Shown: positions 31,990 to 41,421, numbered from the stretch's first letter. The stretch is 64,000 nt of DNA from Hyphomicrobiaceae bacterium UBA7697 (GCA_002482645.1 DLGJ01000008.1:558001-622000); one strand, 5' to 3'. The notes: a model not told the origin generated them from the letters alone. Numbers and translations: made by a program.

Positions 31990-33222
31990 ATGGACCCTCT
32001 GTTCGGCCTCGACCAGCAAACGATGTTCAGGGTGAACGCGCTGTTGCTGATCGTGTTCGCCGTCGCCTTCGCATTCGCCGGGCTGGGCAAGCGGGATCGG
32101 CGCTATTGGGGCCTACTTGTCACGTCCAACCTGGTTTTCGCCGTCGCCTTCGTCATCTTCTCGCGCCGCATCGATGCCCCGCCCGAGGCCCTGCTGGTGC
32201 CGAACGGTCTTCTGGTGATCGGCCTCGGCCTGCGATGGCGGGCCATCAGGACCTTCTTCGGACGTCCCTCGTCGTCGAGTTGGTTCCTGTTGCTCAGCCT
32301 CATCGTTGCGCTTGGGCTCATGCTTTCCGATGTTCTCGGCAAGGGGCTGGTCTTCGGCCTGACCAATGCGATCATCGCGGCCCAGATCGTCGCCATCATG
32401 GTCGTGCTTAGCCTGGAACGGGAACGGCTTTCTTCCCGTTGGGGTCTGGTATTCGCCTACGGCGCGGTTGCAGCCTCCTCGGCATTGCGCGTCGTCCAGG
32501 GCCTGGTTCTGGAGCGGGGCATGGACAGCCTGCTGCCGGGTGACATCTTTCTCGACCTCAATCTGATCGCCGCCGCCATTCATATCAGCGCAAGCGGGGC
32601 ATTCTCGCTGTCACTCGCCTATGAGCGCAGCGTCGTCGGACTACGCGAGACCGCGCTCCGGGATCCTCTTACCGGGCTTTACAACCGTCGGAGCATCCAG
32701 GTCATGTCCGATATCTGCAAGGATCGCACGGCACAGCGGGATGCGACGCTGGTGCTGCTCGACATCGATCACTTCAAGAGCGTCAACGACAATTACGGGC
32801 ATGTTGCCGGCGACGAGGCCATCAAGCGCTGCGCCGAACTGATCCGCGACACGTTTCGCAAAGATGATTTCGTCGCGCGCATCGGCGGCGAGGAATTTGT
32901 CGTGCTGCTGCCGGGCAAGGACGTCAACTATGCCTGCCGGCTTGCCGAAACGCTCCGCAAGGCGATCGAGGCCGAGCCGATCATCTTCAAGGGCAATCGC
33001 TTCAAGATCACCGCCAGCTTCGGCATCAGCCACGGCGTCGTGGATTCGCACTCGTTTTCGCACCTGCTGGAAAAGGCCGATACGTGCCTCTATCGAGCAA
33101 AGGAAGCCGGACGCAATCGCATCGAAGTCGACGGACGGCCTGCCGCCGAGCCGATCAAAGCCCCACACGTCATCAGCGCGTCGACGGCTAAAAGGCGGGC
33201 ATCCCCGGCCCGGGTTGCATAG
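31990..33222 (+). CDS. Membrane diguanylate cyclase carried by the element
   Basis: A 410-residue protein. The N-terminal half (about residues 12-210) has about six hydrophobic segments forming a membrane sensor. A GGDEF domain follows from about residue 230 (D-P-L-T-G-L-Y-N-R-R) with an intact active site I-G-G-E-E-F. An R-K-D-D inhibitory site lies exactly five residues before it, so the enzyme should make cyclic di-GMP and be feedback-inhibited. I chose the ATG at 31990, which has a GGAGG ribosome site; an in-frame ATG at 31978 is the alternative. Its presence on a mobile element suggests that the element influences host attachment or motility. Confidence 0.88.
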   Translation: MDPLFGLDQQTMFRVNALLLIVFAVAFAFAGLGKRDRRYWGLLVTSNLVFAVAFVIFSRRIDAPPEALLVPNGLLVIGLGLRWRAIRTFFGRPSSSSWFLLLSLIVALGLMLSDVLGKGLVFGLTNAIIAAQIVAIMVVLSLERERLSSRWGLVFAYGAVAASSALRVVQGLVLERGMDSLLPGDIFLDLNLIAAAIHISASGAFSLSLAYERSVVGLRETALRDPLTGLYNRRSIQVMSDICKDRTAQRDATLVLLDIDHFKSVNDNYGHVAGDEAIKRCAELIRDTFRKDDFVARIGGEEFVVLLPGKDVNYACRLAETLRKAIEAEPIIFKGNRFKITASFGISHGVVDSHSFSHLLEKADTCLYRAKEAGRNRIEVDGRPAAEPIKAPHVISASTAKRRASPARVA

Positions 33223-33253
33223 GGGCGGCAACCGCCGCCGATTACGTCCACAA

Positions 33254-33277
33254 GGGAGCGCGAGCGCTCGCGCTCCC
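33254..33277. terminator. 24-bp perfect palindrome between convergent genes
   Basis: The 12-base arm GGGAGCGCGAGC is followed directly by its reverse complement. It lies between the diguanylate cyclase gene and traA, which converge. On the plus strand AAAGCCTTTTCTG follows. It is a plausible two-way transcription stop. Confidence 0.6.
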
Positions 33278-33315
33278 ACAAAGCCTTTTCTGCTTCCTCA
33301 CGCCTTGCCGGGCGC

Positions 33316-33386
33316 TGAACCGGGCTGTCAAGGCTGGCGCGGAACGCGCCACCGCGAAGCGGCTGCGGCCTTGACTGCCCGGTTCA
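33316..33386. other. Long imperfect hairpin next to the traA 3' end
   Basis: TGAACCGGGCTGTCAAGGC (33316-33334) is an inverted repeat of 33368-33386 with one mismatch. The loop contains a second small hairpin, GGCGCG-GAA-CGCGCC. The region carries no gene. It could be a structured RNA, a terminator of traA or a recombination site. Confidence 0.6.
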
Positions 33387-33495
33387 GGTCCGGCTCCTTC
33401 TCGGGAAGCAACAGAGGCTTTCCGTGACCCTTCCGGTTCCAATCCTGACGCGCTCCGCCATTTCGAGATGGAGAACGGCCACGAACAAGATTATT

Positions 33496-36480
33496 CTACA
33501 ACCCGAGCCCCCGACCTCTGCCAAGACCGTGACTGAGGGCAAGGTCCTTGCCAAGGCCAAGTCCTGAGTCGAAGTCGATACCGAGATCGCGCTTGCGGCC
33601 TTCGAGCAGGGATTCGAGCTGCGGGTCGCGCTCAAGGCCCATGACCATATTGCCCATCTCCACCCGCGCGGACCTGTAGCCGGAATAGTCGCCCGCCGCA
33701 TATTGCCGTTCGCCGAACTGTTTGAGGTCGCGAAACCGTTCGACAAAATGATCGGCGCGAAGCTCGGGGTTCTTGCGCATCTCGGTTTCCAGTTGCAGGG
33801 CACGTCTCGCCGACAAGGCTCGGTCGGGATTGCCCGAAGCAACCTCTGTCGCAAGTTCGGGGTTCCTCTTGTAGACGGCTTCGGCATCGTGGGAGCCGTG
33901 AGGCCGAAGATCGTTGAAGGCCGCGCGCGCCTCATGCAGTTCGTGCACCTGTCCGGGTGTGGCGGCTATATCGTTCGCCTGGGCCTTGAAGATCGCGTCC
34001 ACGGCACGGGCATGGCGGACAAAGGCTCGGCCTCGGGCGCGGCGCAACGCTACCTCGGGGTCCTCCCTGGCCTGCCGCTCCGCCGCCTGTTTGTCGGTCC
34101 TTTCCCTTTCCGGCCGCTGTACGGCATCTGCGCCAGGCACGCCGTCGCCGGGGGAGCGCAGATCATTGACGATGCCCTCGATCCGGTCGCGAACGTTCTG
34201 CGGCACGAGCTTGCGCACGATCTCGGCGACACGGGCGCGGAAGGTGATGCCGCGCCGCTCGGCGTAGTCCCGCGCGGGATCGATCTGCTGGTCGTAATCC
34301 GTCGCCATATCCTTGGCCCGGTCGCGCGACAGGGTGTTGATGAGCCTGTCCTGATTGGCGAAGTCATCGCGGCCGTAATGCAGATCCATGCCGTCGCGGT
34401 GCCGCGACAGGGCGACATAGCTGCCGTGGGCATCCAGTCCCGGCGTTGCCAGAACATGGGTGCGGTCCACCGTTATGCCCTGCGCCTTGTGAATCGTCGC
34501 CGCATAGCCATGGTCGATGCGGTCGTAGTCCTTGAGGTCGAAGGAGACATCGCGGCCATCGTCGGTGCGCACCGACATCGATTGTTCGCTGACCTGTTCG
34601 ATGGTCCCGAGCGTGCCGTTCTTCACGCCAAGGCCGCGCTCGTTTTGCAGGAACATGACGCGATCTCCGGCGGCGAAGCCGCGTTCTCCCCGCTCGACCG
34701 TGACGCGCACGTCCTCGCCCAGATCGCCAGCTTCTCGCATCCGCTCGCGGGCTGCCTCGTTGAGTTCCCGCACTTCCGCATTGGTGTGGGTGAGGATGAT
34801 GCGGCTGCTATCCGGCGATGCCTGCCGGTCGCGGTCCCAGCGGTCAATCAGATCCTCACGCGCCTGCTCGCGCGTCTGTGCCTGATGCGCCATGTCATGG
34901 CTGTCATAGGCGTGGATCGCGTCTCGCGTTCTGCCAGTCGCCAGATCGCGGGTGGCGTCGCGCTGCCAGTCCTCGCGCTGACGGCGCACCTCGCCGATCT
35001 CGACGCCGCCATGGCGCTCATGGATCGAGCGGAAGGCCGCACCCGCCTCTATTGCTTGCAACTGCTGCGGATCGCCGACCAGCACCACTTTTGCGCCCAC
35101 ATCGGCGGCATGGGAGAGCACGCGCTCCATCTGCCGCGTGCCGACCATGCCCGCCTCGTCGATGACAAGAACATCGCGGCTGGTGAGCATGTCGCGCCCG
35201 TTCTGCCAGCCATGTTCCATGCTGGCGATGGTGCGTGAGGATATGCCCGATCCGCTTTCCAGATTTTCCGCCGCGATGCCGGACAAAGCAGCGCCGCGCA
35301 CCTCGTAGCCCGCCGTTTCCCATGCCTCGCGCGCTACGCCGAGCATGGCGCTCTTTCCCGTCCCGGCATAACCAACGACAACGCCGAGATCGCGCCCGTC
35401 CGTGACATGCGCCAGCGCCTCGGCCTGCTCGCCGGACAGGATAAGGCCACGCTGTTCCGCGCGGGCAAGTGCCGCCTGCCTGTTGGCTTCGTTGACTTCA
35501 TGGCGTTCCCTCTCGGCCATCATCTCGGCGGCACGATGCAGGCGCTGTTCGGCCTCGATCATGTTGCGGATGGTGAACCGATCCTCGCCGCGTCCGTCCT
35601 TGCCCAATTCGACCAAATCGGGCGCACCGCGCATCGCGCCCATCACCTCGTTGAACTGCTCGATGCCGTCGCTGTGCCGGTGCGCGAACATCGCCATGTC
35701 GCGGCGCGTGAAGGTTGATTGCTGATGCGTGATCGCGTCCAGCGCCAGTGAAGGATCGGCGATGATCCGCGCGCCATTGTTGCGGGCGATCTCGCGGTGC
35801 ATTTCCGTGCGATCGGCGGCCTCTAACCCTTCGCCCTCGATGCGTTGGGCGGGCGCGCCGATCTGGCTTTGCGGCTCAAGGCCGATGCCCTGCGCTTCCA
35901 GACTGCGATGGTCGATGCGCGCCTCGATGTCGAGTTCGGCCAGGCGCTCGTTTGCCAACTCCGCCCAGCGTTCGCGCCACCGTTCCACCATTTCGGTGCG
36001 GTTCCAGTCCCGCACCTTCTGCCCGAACCTGTTCTCATCCACGCTGCGCATGGTCAGCATGACATGGGCATGGGGTTTCGGCATCCCGTCTTCGCCTATG
36101 TCCCAATGCACATTCAAATCGGCGATCATGCCCTGATCGACAAATTCGGCTTGGGCGAAGTCACGGGCAAGCTCGATGCCCTGCGCCTGCGTCATCTCTC
36201 GCGGAATGGCGAACTCGACCTCGCGGGCAAGCTGTGCGTCCTTCCTGACCTCGAACGCCTCAACGTCATTCCAGAGCCGTTCGCGGTCGCTCCAAACCTC
36301 CGGTGCGTTCTCGGGCAACAGCACCTCGGAATGGACGACGCCACGCTTGGCGGTAAAGTCCTGATCGCGGTCCAGCCGTTCATCGCGCAGCCGCGAGGCC
36401 GAGCGGTAGGCGGCGGACGCCACCGCGCTCTGACCAGCCTTGCGGGAAATGACCTTGACGTGAAGATGATAGATCGCCAT
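33496..36480 (-). CDS. traA: TraA relaxase-helicase (MobA/MobL plus TraI-like helicase)
   Basis: A 994-residue conjugative relaxase. It begins M-A-I-Y-H-L-H-V-K-V-I-S-R, the MobA/MobL start. The relaxase histidine motif P-K-P-H-A-H-V-M-L-T lies near residue 150. A RecD/TraI-type helicase follows, with Walker A G-Y-A-G-T-G-K-S, V-L-V-I-D-E-A-G-M-V and later motifs including T-I-H-K-A-Q-G-I-T-V and Y-V-A-L-S-R-H. The C-terminal region is coiled coil. It nicks at oriT and unwinds the strand for transfer. I chose the ATG at 36480; the extra upstream codons do not resemble the family. It is divergent from traC and traD as in Ti-type systems. Confidence 0.92.
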   Translation of the reverse strand: MAIYHLHVKVISRKAGQSAVASAAYRSASRLRDERLDRDQDFTAKRGVVHSEVLLPENAPEVWSDRERLWNDVEAFEVRKDAQLAREVEFAIPREMTQAQGIELARDFAQAEFVDQGMIADLNVHWDIGEDGMPKPHAHVMLTMRSVDENRFGQKVRDWNRTEMVERWRERWAELANERLAELDIEARIDHRSLEAQGIGLEPQSQIGAPAQRIEGEGLEAADRTEMHREIARNNGARIIADPSLALDAITHQQSTFTRRDMAMFAHRHSDGIEQFNEVMGAMRGAPDLVELGKDGRGEDRFTIRNMIEAEQRLHRAAEMMAERERHEVNEANRQAALARAEQRGLILSGEQAEALAHVTDGRDLGVVVGYAGTGKSAMLGVAREAWETAGYEVRGAALSGIAAENLESGSGISSRTIASMEHGWQNGRDMLTSRDVLVIDEAGMVGTRQMERVLSHAADVGAKVVLVGDPQQLQAIEAGAAFRSIHERHGGVEIGEVRRQREDWQRDATRDLATGRTRDAIHAYDSHDMAHQAQTREQAREDLIDRWDRDRQASPDSSRIILTHTNAEVRELNEAARERMREAGDLGEDVRVTVERGERGFAAGDRVMFLQNERGLGVKNGTLGTIEQVSEQSMSVRTDDGRDVSFDLKDYDRIDHGYAATIHKAQGITVDRTHVLATPGLDAHGSYVALSRHRDGMDLHYGRDDFANQDRLINTLSRDRAKDMATDYDQQIDPARDYAERRGITFRARVAEIVRKLVPQNVRDRIEGIVNDLRSPGDGVPGADAVQRPERERTDKQAAERQAREDPEVALRRARGRAFVRHARAVDAIFKAQANDIAATPGQVHELHEARAAFNDLRPHGSHDAEAVYKRNPELATEVASGNPDRALSARRALQLETEMRKNPELRADHFVERFRDLKQFGERQYAAGDYSGYRSARVEMGNMVMGLERDPQLESLLEGRKRDLGIDFDSGLGLGKDLALSHGLGRGRGLGL

Positions 36481-36576
36481 CGCGATCAAGCATTGCCACG
36501 GCCAAGCGCACGTCGGAACGACGTATAAGCGCGCCCTCGAAACTAATTTCTCGGGATGGACCGGGCCGTGCCACAC

Positions 36577-36660
36577 CGTCCCGGCAACAATACTGCGTTC
36601 TGTCGTCTGCGCAACTATCCTTACCGCACTATCGACTTGCGACCGGGAAAGGAGACGACA
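36577..36660. other. Putative oriT between divergent traA and traC
   Basis: This is the classic oriT position for the traA/traCD arrangement. It contains CTGCGCAACTATCCTTACCG, which resembles rhizobial nick regions (GCGCAA followed by TAT), and a short inverted pair GCGCAA with TTGCGA flanking it. The nick site itself cannot be placed from this sequence alone. Confidence 0.45.
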
Positions 36661-36987
36661 ATGCGGAAACCGAGAGACTATGACGCGGAACTGAAGGCGC
36701 TTGAGGACAAGGCGCGGGAACTTAAGATACGGAAGGTGCAGCAGCTTGGCGAACTGGTCATCGCCACCGGGGCCGACACCCTCACCGCCGACGAATTGGC
36801 CGGTGCGCTCGTCGCACTGGCCGAAACCAAGGATGCCGGAAATAGGGAGGCATGGGTCAAGCGTGGCGCTGCGTTCTTTCGCGGAAAATCACGGCGATCT
36901 ACTCCGGCACCTGACCGCGACAACGGCGGCGTTCAAGCGCAACCGGGCGGCGCGCAACCGCCATCAAGCAGCGCGCGCGAGGCATGA
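36661..36987 (+). CDS. traC: Conjugal transfer protein TraC
   Basis: A 108-residue TraC-like protein starting M-R-K-P-R-D-Y-D-A-E-L-K-A-L, with a helical segment K-A-R-E-L-K-I-R-K-V-Q-Q-L-G-E-L-V, followed by A-D-E-L-A-G-A-L-V-A-L. The C-terminus is Pro/Gln-rich. It is an accessory protein of relaxosomes in which TraA is the nickase. An AAAGGAG ribosome site precedes the start. The traD start lies two bases after its stop. Confidence 0.82.
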   Translation: MRKPRDYDAELKALEDKARELKIRKVQQLGELVIATGADTLTADELAGALVALAETKDAGNREAWVKRGAAFFRGKSRRSTPAPDRDNGGVQAQPGGAQPPSSSAREA

Positions 36988-36988
36988 C

Positions 36989-37252
36989 ATGCGCGCATGG
37001 CAGATCGAGCGCCGCAAGCGAACACGCCATCTGATCGAACTCGGCGGCCTCGTCGTCAAGGCCGGGATCGTAGACCTGACCGGCGACGATCGCGCCATGA
37101 TCTACGGGGCGCTCATCTGGATCGCTGACAAGCTCAACAGCGAGGATGGTGAACATGCGCGCGGCGTCTGGACAAGACTGGGAACTGTGGCGCTTAAGAA
37201 GACAGCTAAAAATGCGCAGGCTCCGGAGCGAGACACGACGTCACTGCGATGA
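36989..37252 (+). CDS. traD: Conjugal transfer protein TraD
   Basis: An 87-residue TraD-like accessory protein. It reads R-W or A-W-Q-I-E-R-R-K-R-T-R-H-L-I-E-L-G-G-L-V-V-K-A at the start, the TraD signature, then L-T-G-D-D-R-A-M-I-Y-G-A-L. It starts directly after traC. In complete systems the coupling protein gene traG follows; here the nitrate assimilation operon (opposite strand) follows instead, so the transfer module is truncated. Confidence 0.82.
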   Translation: MRAWQIERRKRTRHLIELGGLVVKAGIVDLTGDDRAMIYGALIWIADKLNSEDGEHARGVWTRLGTVALKKTAKNAQAPERDTTSLR

Positions 37253-37286
37253 TCGATACAGTGGCTGCTGCGGAGCCTTATGCCGA

Positions 37287-38765
37287 TTAAGGGACACCTG
37301 AGCGGCAATCGGTATGGTCGCCGCCGTTGACAGTCAAACGTGCACTGACTTCCAACTTTCGTGTGAACACGCTTCCGATGCCGATCAGAACTGGCTCTCC
37401 ATTTGCAATGGCACAGCAGTCTGGCAGTCCCGCCAGATCGGTCGAGCGGATCACTTCCCCGGCGCGGCCGATGTCAATGCCGACGACGGCAGGGGTGCCA
37501 GGAGACATTCCGCGGCTGATGAGTGCGGTCGAAATCTGAGCCGCCGTTCGTCCGCCCATATAGAAGATCGTCGTCGCAGAGGTATCAGCGACGGCAGCCC
37601 AGTCCATGTCTTGCGGTAAGCCGCCATGCCGGGAGTGGCCGGTCACGAACCGCACGGACTTCGCACAGTCGCGATGGGTCAGCGAGACGCCAAGCCGTGC
37701 CGCCATCGCCAGTCCCGCAGTGATGCCGGGCACCACGTCATGTCCGATGCCTTGGTCTTCGAGGGCGGCCATTTCCTCGCCCAGACGCCCGAAGATCATG
37801 GGATCGCCGGACTTCAGACGCACAACCCTTCGGCCGGCTTTTGCAAGGGCGACCATCATCTCGTTGATCTCGTGCTGCTTGCAGCTTGGCCGCCCGGCGC
37901 GCTTGCCGACAAGAATGCGCTTTGCCTCGCGCCGCGCCAGTTCCAGCACCTCGTCCGAGACCAAGTCGTCGAACAGAATGACGTCGGCCGCCTGAAGTGC
38001 GCGGACGGCTTTCAGCGTGAGCAGATCGGGGTCGCCAGGGCCGGCCCCGACGAAGGTGACGTGGCCTTGCGGCTTTTGTCCGGCCACCCGGCCGATGTCA
38101 CGGTGGAGCTGTTGCAGGGCGTCGCTCTCGGGCACTGCGCGGAAGGCGCGATCCACGAAGCGCTCCCAGAAGCCGCGCCGTTCTGCGCCGGGCGTCAGGC
38201 GCTCGGCGACCGCATCACGCACCGTTCGCGCAAGTTCCGCCCATGCCGCCAGCGATCGCGGCAGCAGCGTCTCGATGCGCCGCCGCACGGCCTGCGCGAG
38301 TATGGGCGCGGCGCCCGAGGTCGAGATGCCGACCACCACCGGGGATCGGTTGACGATGGAGCCGAACTGGAACTGGCAATAACCCGGCCTGTCGATCACA
38401 TTCCAGGCCGCGCCAGCTTTGCGGGCAGCCGCCTCGAAGGCCGCCGCCTCGGAGTCATCTTCGGCGTCGGCCAGCGCCATGACGGCGCCTGTTAGGCAAT
38501 CCGCATCCCAGCCGCGTCGGTGGAGCCGTACCGAGGGGTCCCGCGCGTACAGGGCCGCCATGCTTTCGGAGAGACGCTGCGGAGGCGCATAGACATGAAC
38601 GTCCGCTCCCGCCGCTGCCAGCAGCTCTGCTTTCCAGGCGGCCGCTTCGCTGCCACCGGCGACCACGACGCGCCTGCCGGCGAGGTCGAAGAAGATCGGG
38701 AGGACGCTCAGCGCGGCAATGCGCGGCGGCGCGGGGTTACTCTGCTGCCAGGAGACGAGCTTCAT
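37287..38765 (-). CDS. cysG: Siroheme synthase (multifunctional CysG)
   Basis: A 492-residue fused siroheme synthase. Residues about 10-200 form the precorrin-2 dehydrogenase/ferrochelatase half, with V-V-V-A-G-G-S and N-V-I-D-R-P-G-Y-C-Q-F. Residues about 225-470 are the uroporphyrinogen-III methyltransferase half, with V-G-A-G-P-G-D-P-D-L-L-T, V-R-L-K-S-G-D-P and F-Y-M-G. It makes siroheme for the nitrite reductase encoded upstream. The start at 38765 lies 29 bases inside the end of nasA, so the two are coupled. It is the last gene of the nitrate operon. Confidence 0.93.
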   Translation of the reverse strand: MKLVSWQQSNPAPPRIAALSVLPIFFDLAGRRVVVAGGSEAAAWKAELLAAAGADVHVYAPPQRLSESMAALYARDPSVRLHRRGWDADCLTGAVMALADAEDDSEAAAFEAAARKAGAAWNVIDRPGYCQFQFGSIVNRSPVVVGISTSGAAPILAQAVRRRIETLLPRSLAAWAELARTVRDAVAERLTPGAERRGFWERFVDRAFRAVPESDALQQLHRDIGRVAGQKPQGHVTFVGAGPGDPDLLTLKAVRALQAADVILFDDLVSDEVLELARREAKRILVGKRAGRPSCKQHEINEMMVALAKAGRRVVRLKSGDPMIFGRLGEEMAALEDQGIGHDVVPGITAGLAMAARLGVSLTHRDCAKSVRFVTGHSRHGGLPQDMDWAAVADTSATTIFYMGGRTAAQISTALISRGMSPGTPAVVGIDIGRAGEVIRSTDLAGLPDCCAIANGEPVLIGIGSVFTRKLEVSARLTVNGGDHTDCRSGVP

Positions 38766-41421
38766 CGATGATCTTCCTGATCTCTGAGCGGCAAGTGCCA
38801 CAATTGGTGCCGGCGCGGATGCGCTCGCCGATCTCCTCGACGCTCTGGCAGCCTGCGGCGACGGTCGCGGTGATCTGGTTCACGCCGACATTGAAGCAGG
38901 AGCAGATGATCCGGCCGACAGCGGGCATCGGTACGGGAGAGCGTCCGGACAGAAGCGCCATGCGCTCGGCCCCGCTCAATGGTTGGCGCGAACCGAGCAA
39001 TGACACCAGCCAGTCGCGCGGCGGCAACTGCCCCTGGGGGGCGACCAGTAGTGCCTCAGCCATCGTGCTGTCGTCATCGACTGCGGCAGCACGATAATTG
39101 AGACCGCGGCGGTCGGTATATTCTAGCAGCTGCTCGCGCCGGTACGGGCTCATCAGTTGTCGGCAAAGCAGGATGCCTTGATCGGGCGTCTCGGTTCCGC
39201 AGAGCTCGTAGACCCACCCGCCTGGTACTGCCTGCCGGCTCCAATGGACGAAACCGGTGGGCCGCAGATCGCGCCGCGTGATCAGCGTGCCCTGCCAGGA
39301 AATCTCCTCGCGTACGATCTTCAGCGGTACGTGCTTCAGTTCAGGCTGGCCCGAATACACATCGCAGATCGGTGCCGAAAGCGTGCCTGCGCCCGCATTG
39401 GCGGCAAAATGCCCACTCCAATGCATCGGCAGGAAGACCTCGCCCGGACGTTGCGCATCGGTTACGCGCACCCTGGCGCGCCCGAAGCCATAGGGGCTTG
39501 TCAGCCGCGCCAGGTCGCCATCGCTGAGATCGTTGGCAGCCGCATCTGTCGGATGCACATCGACGACCGGTTCCGACATATGCGACATCAGACGTGGCAC
39601 GCGCCCGGTGCGCGTCATGGTGTGCCATTGGTCGCGTACACGGCCCGTGTTGAGCACGATGGGATAAGCCGCGTCGACGGCAAGCGCTACGCCCTCTTGG
39701 CGTACTGGAACGAAGTGCGCGCGCCCGTTCGCCGTGGGGAATGGGCCGGCGCCGCCCAGCCTGCTCCTGGCCGGCCGCGCCTTCGGCATGGGCCAATGGC
39801 CGGGTGCAATGCGCTCATAGGCTTCGCTTTCGATGTCAGCCAGCGCACCGATGTCGAAGAATCGTTCGCCATCATTCTCGAAAGCCGACAGCGCTGCATG
39901 CTCGCGAAAAATGGCGGCAGGGCCATCGTAGTAAAACGCTTCACCGAAGCCCATCCGACCGGCGACGTCGCAGATGATGCGCCAGTCCGCGCGCGCCTCG
40001 CCCGGCAAGGGCAGGAACGGCCGCTGGCGCGACAGCCGACGCTCGGAATTCGTCACCGTGCCGTCTTTTTCCCCCCAGGTTGCTGCAGGCAGGAACACGT
40101 CGGCAAAGCGGGTGGTGTCGGTCCTGGTGACATCGGAAACGACGACGAAGTCGCAGTTCTTCAGAGCGGCACGCACGCGGCCTGCATCGGGCATGGACAC
40201 GGCCGGATTGGTGCCCATGATCCACAGCGCCTTGATGCGGCCCTCGCCGGCGGCGCGAAACAGATCGACCGCTTTCAGGCCTGCCTTTCGTGCGATATCC
40301 GGTGCCTTCCAGAAACGGGCGACGCGGTCGATGTCGGCCGGATTTTCGAAGCTCATATGGGCCGCGAGCTGGTTGGCGAGCCCGCCCACCTCGCGCCCAC
40401 CCATGGCGTTGGGCTGGCCCGTCACGGAGAAAGGACCCATGCCCGGTTTCCCAATGCGGCCTGTTGCCAGATGGCAATTGATGATGGCGTTCACATTATC
40501 GGTGCCGTGCGCCGACTGGTTCACGCCCTGGCTGTAGACAGTGACGCTGCGCTCGGTGGCGGCGAAGAGCTCGTAGAAGAGACGCAAATCGGCCTGCGAC
40601 ACATCGCAGCCCCTCGCCACATCTTCCAGCGTGCCGGCGTCGGCCACAGCCAGTGCGTGCGCTTCCTCGAAAGCGGAAGTGGCTGAGCCTATGAAATCGC
40701 GGTCCAGTGCGCCGGCCTGCCCCAAATGCATCAGCAGGCCATTGAACATCAGCACATCCATACCCGGCCGGATCGCCAGGTGCAGATCGCATTCGTCGGC
40801 CGTCGCGCTGCGGCGCGGATCGATGACGACGATCTTTGTTCCGCGCTCCTTTCGTGCCGTAAGGAGCCGCTGGTAGAGGATCGGATGGCACCAGGCGAGA
40901 TTGGAGCCGACCAGTATGACGAGATCGGCCTCGTCCAGATCCTCGTACGTGCCGGGGACGATGTCTTCCCCGAACGCACGCTTGTGGCCGGCCACCGAGG
41001 ACGCCATGCAAAGCCGCGAGTTGGTGTCGATATTGGCCGAGCCGATGAAGCCCTTCATCAGCTTGTTGGCGACGTAATAATCCTCCGTCAGCATTTGGCC
41101 GGAGATGTAGAACCCGACGGAGTCCGGTCCAAACTCGGCGGCGGCCTGGGAAAATTTTTTCGCTACGAGATCGAGTGCTTCACCCCATGAAGCCCGCTTG
41201 CCGCCAATCTCCGGGTGCAGCACGCGTCCTTCCAGCCCGACCGTTTCGGCCAGTGCCGAGCCCTTCGAGCACAGCCTGCCGAAATTGGCAGGATGCGCCG
41301 GGTCGCCGCAAACGCTCACCTCTCCGTTCGCGGCGACCCGCGCCAGCACGCCACATCCCACCCCGCAATAGGGGCAGGTGGTCCTCACCTCGGTTGCCGG
41401 CAGATCCTGCATCACTCTCAC
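38737..41421 (-). CDS. nasA: Assimilatory nitrate reductase, catalytic subunit
   Basis: An 894-residue molybdopterin oxidoreductase. The N-terminus binds a 4Fe-4S cluster (C-P-Y-C-G-V-G-C with a later G-R-L-C-S-K-G). The N-S-R-L-C-M-A-S segment contains the molybdenum ligand cysteine. A C-terminal BFD-like [2Fe-2S] domain is seen in I-C-S-C-F-N-V-G and G-T-N-C-G-T-C. It reduces nitrate to nitrite in the cytoplasm. The start overlaps the nirD stop by four bases, in the same operon as NirBD and siroheme synthase. Confidence 0.95.
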   Translation of the reverse strand: MRVMQDLPATEVRTTCPYCGVGCGVLARVAANGEVSVCGDPAHPANFGRLCSKGSALAETVGLEGRVLHPEIGGKRASWGEALDLVAKKFSQAAAEFGPDSVGFYISGQMLTEDYYVANKLMKGFIGSANIDTNSRLCMASSVAGHKRAFGEDIVPGTYEDLDEADLVILVGSNLAWCHPILYQRLLTARKERGTKIVVIDPRRSATADECDLHLAIRPGMDVLMFNGLLMHLGQAGALDRDFIGSATSAFEEAHALAVADAGTLEDVARGCDVSQADLRLFYELFAATERSVTVYSQGVNQSAHGTDNVNAIINCHLATGRIGKPGMGPFSVTGQPNAMGGREVGGLANQLAAHMSFENPADIDRVARFWKAPDIARKAGLKAVDLFRAAGEGRIKALWIMGTNPAVSMPDAGRVRAALKNCDFVVVSDVTRTDTTRFADVFLPAATWGEKDGTVTNSERRLSRQRPFLPLPGEARADWRIICDVAGRMGFGEAFYYDGPAAIFREHAALSAFENDGERFFDIGALADIESEAYERIAPGHWPMPKARPARSRLGGAGPFPTANGRAHFVPVRQEGVALAVDAAYPIVLNTGRVRDQWHTMTRTGRVPRLMSHMSEPVVDVHPTDAAANDLSDGDLARLTSPYGFGRARVRVTDAQRPGEVFLPMHWSGHFAANAGAGTLSAPICDVYSGQPELKHVPLKIVREEISWQGTLITRRDLRPTGFVHWSRQAVPGGWVYELCGTETPDQGILLCRQLMSPYRREQLLEYTDRRGLNYRAAAVDDDSTMAEALLVAPQGQLPPRDWLVSLLGSRQPLSGAERMALLSGRSPVPMPAVGRIICSCFNVGVNQITATVAAGCQSVEEIGERIRAGTNCGTCRSEIRKIIDEARLLAAE

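Noticed and set aside
31748..31990. Small protein gene before the diguanylate cyclase
   Set aside because: The 80-codon frame lacks a ribosome site and any recognisable pattern, and its end overlaps the start region of the cyclase gene.
33703..35238. Long plus-strand frame opposite traA
   Set aside because: Antisense shadow of the relaxase-helicase gene. No motifs and no plausible start.
39157..40686. Long plus-strand frame opposite nasA
   Set aside because: Antisense shadow; the nitrate reductase frame on the minus strand carries all cofactor motifs.
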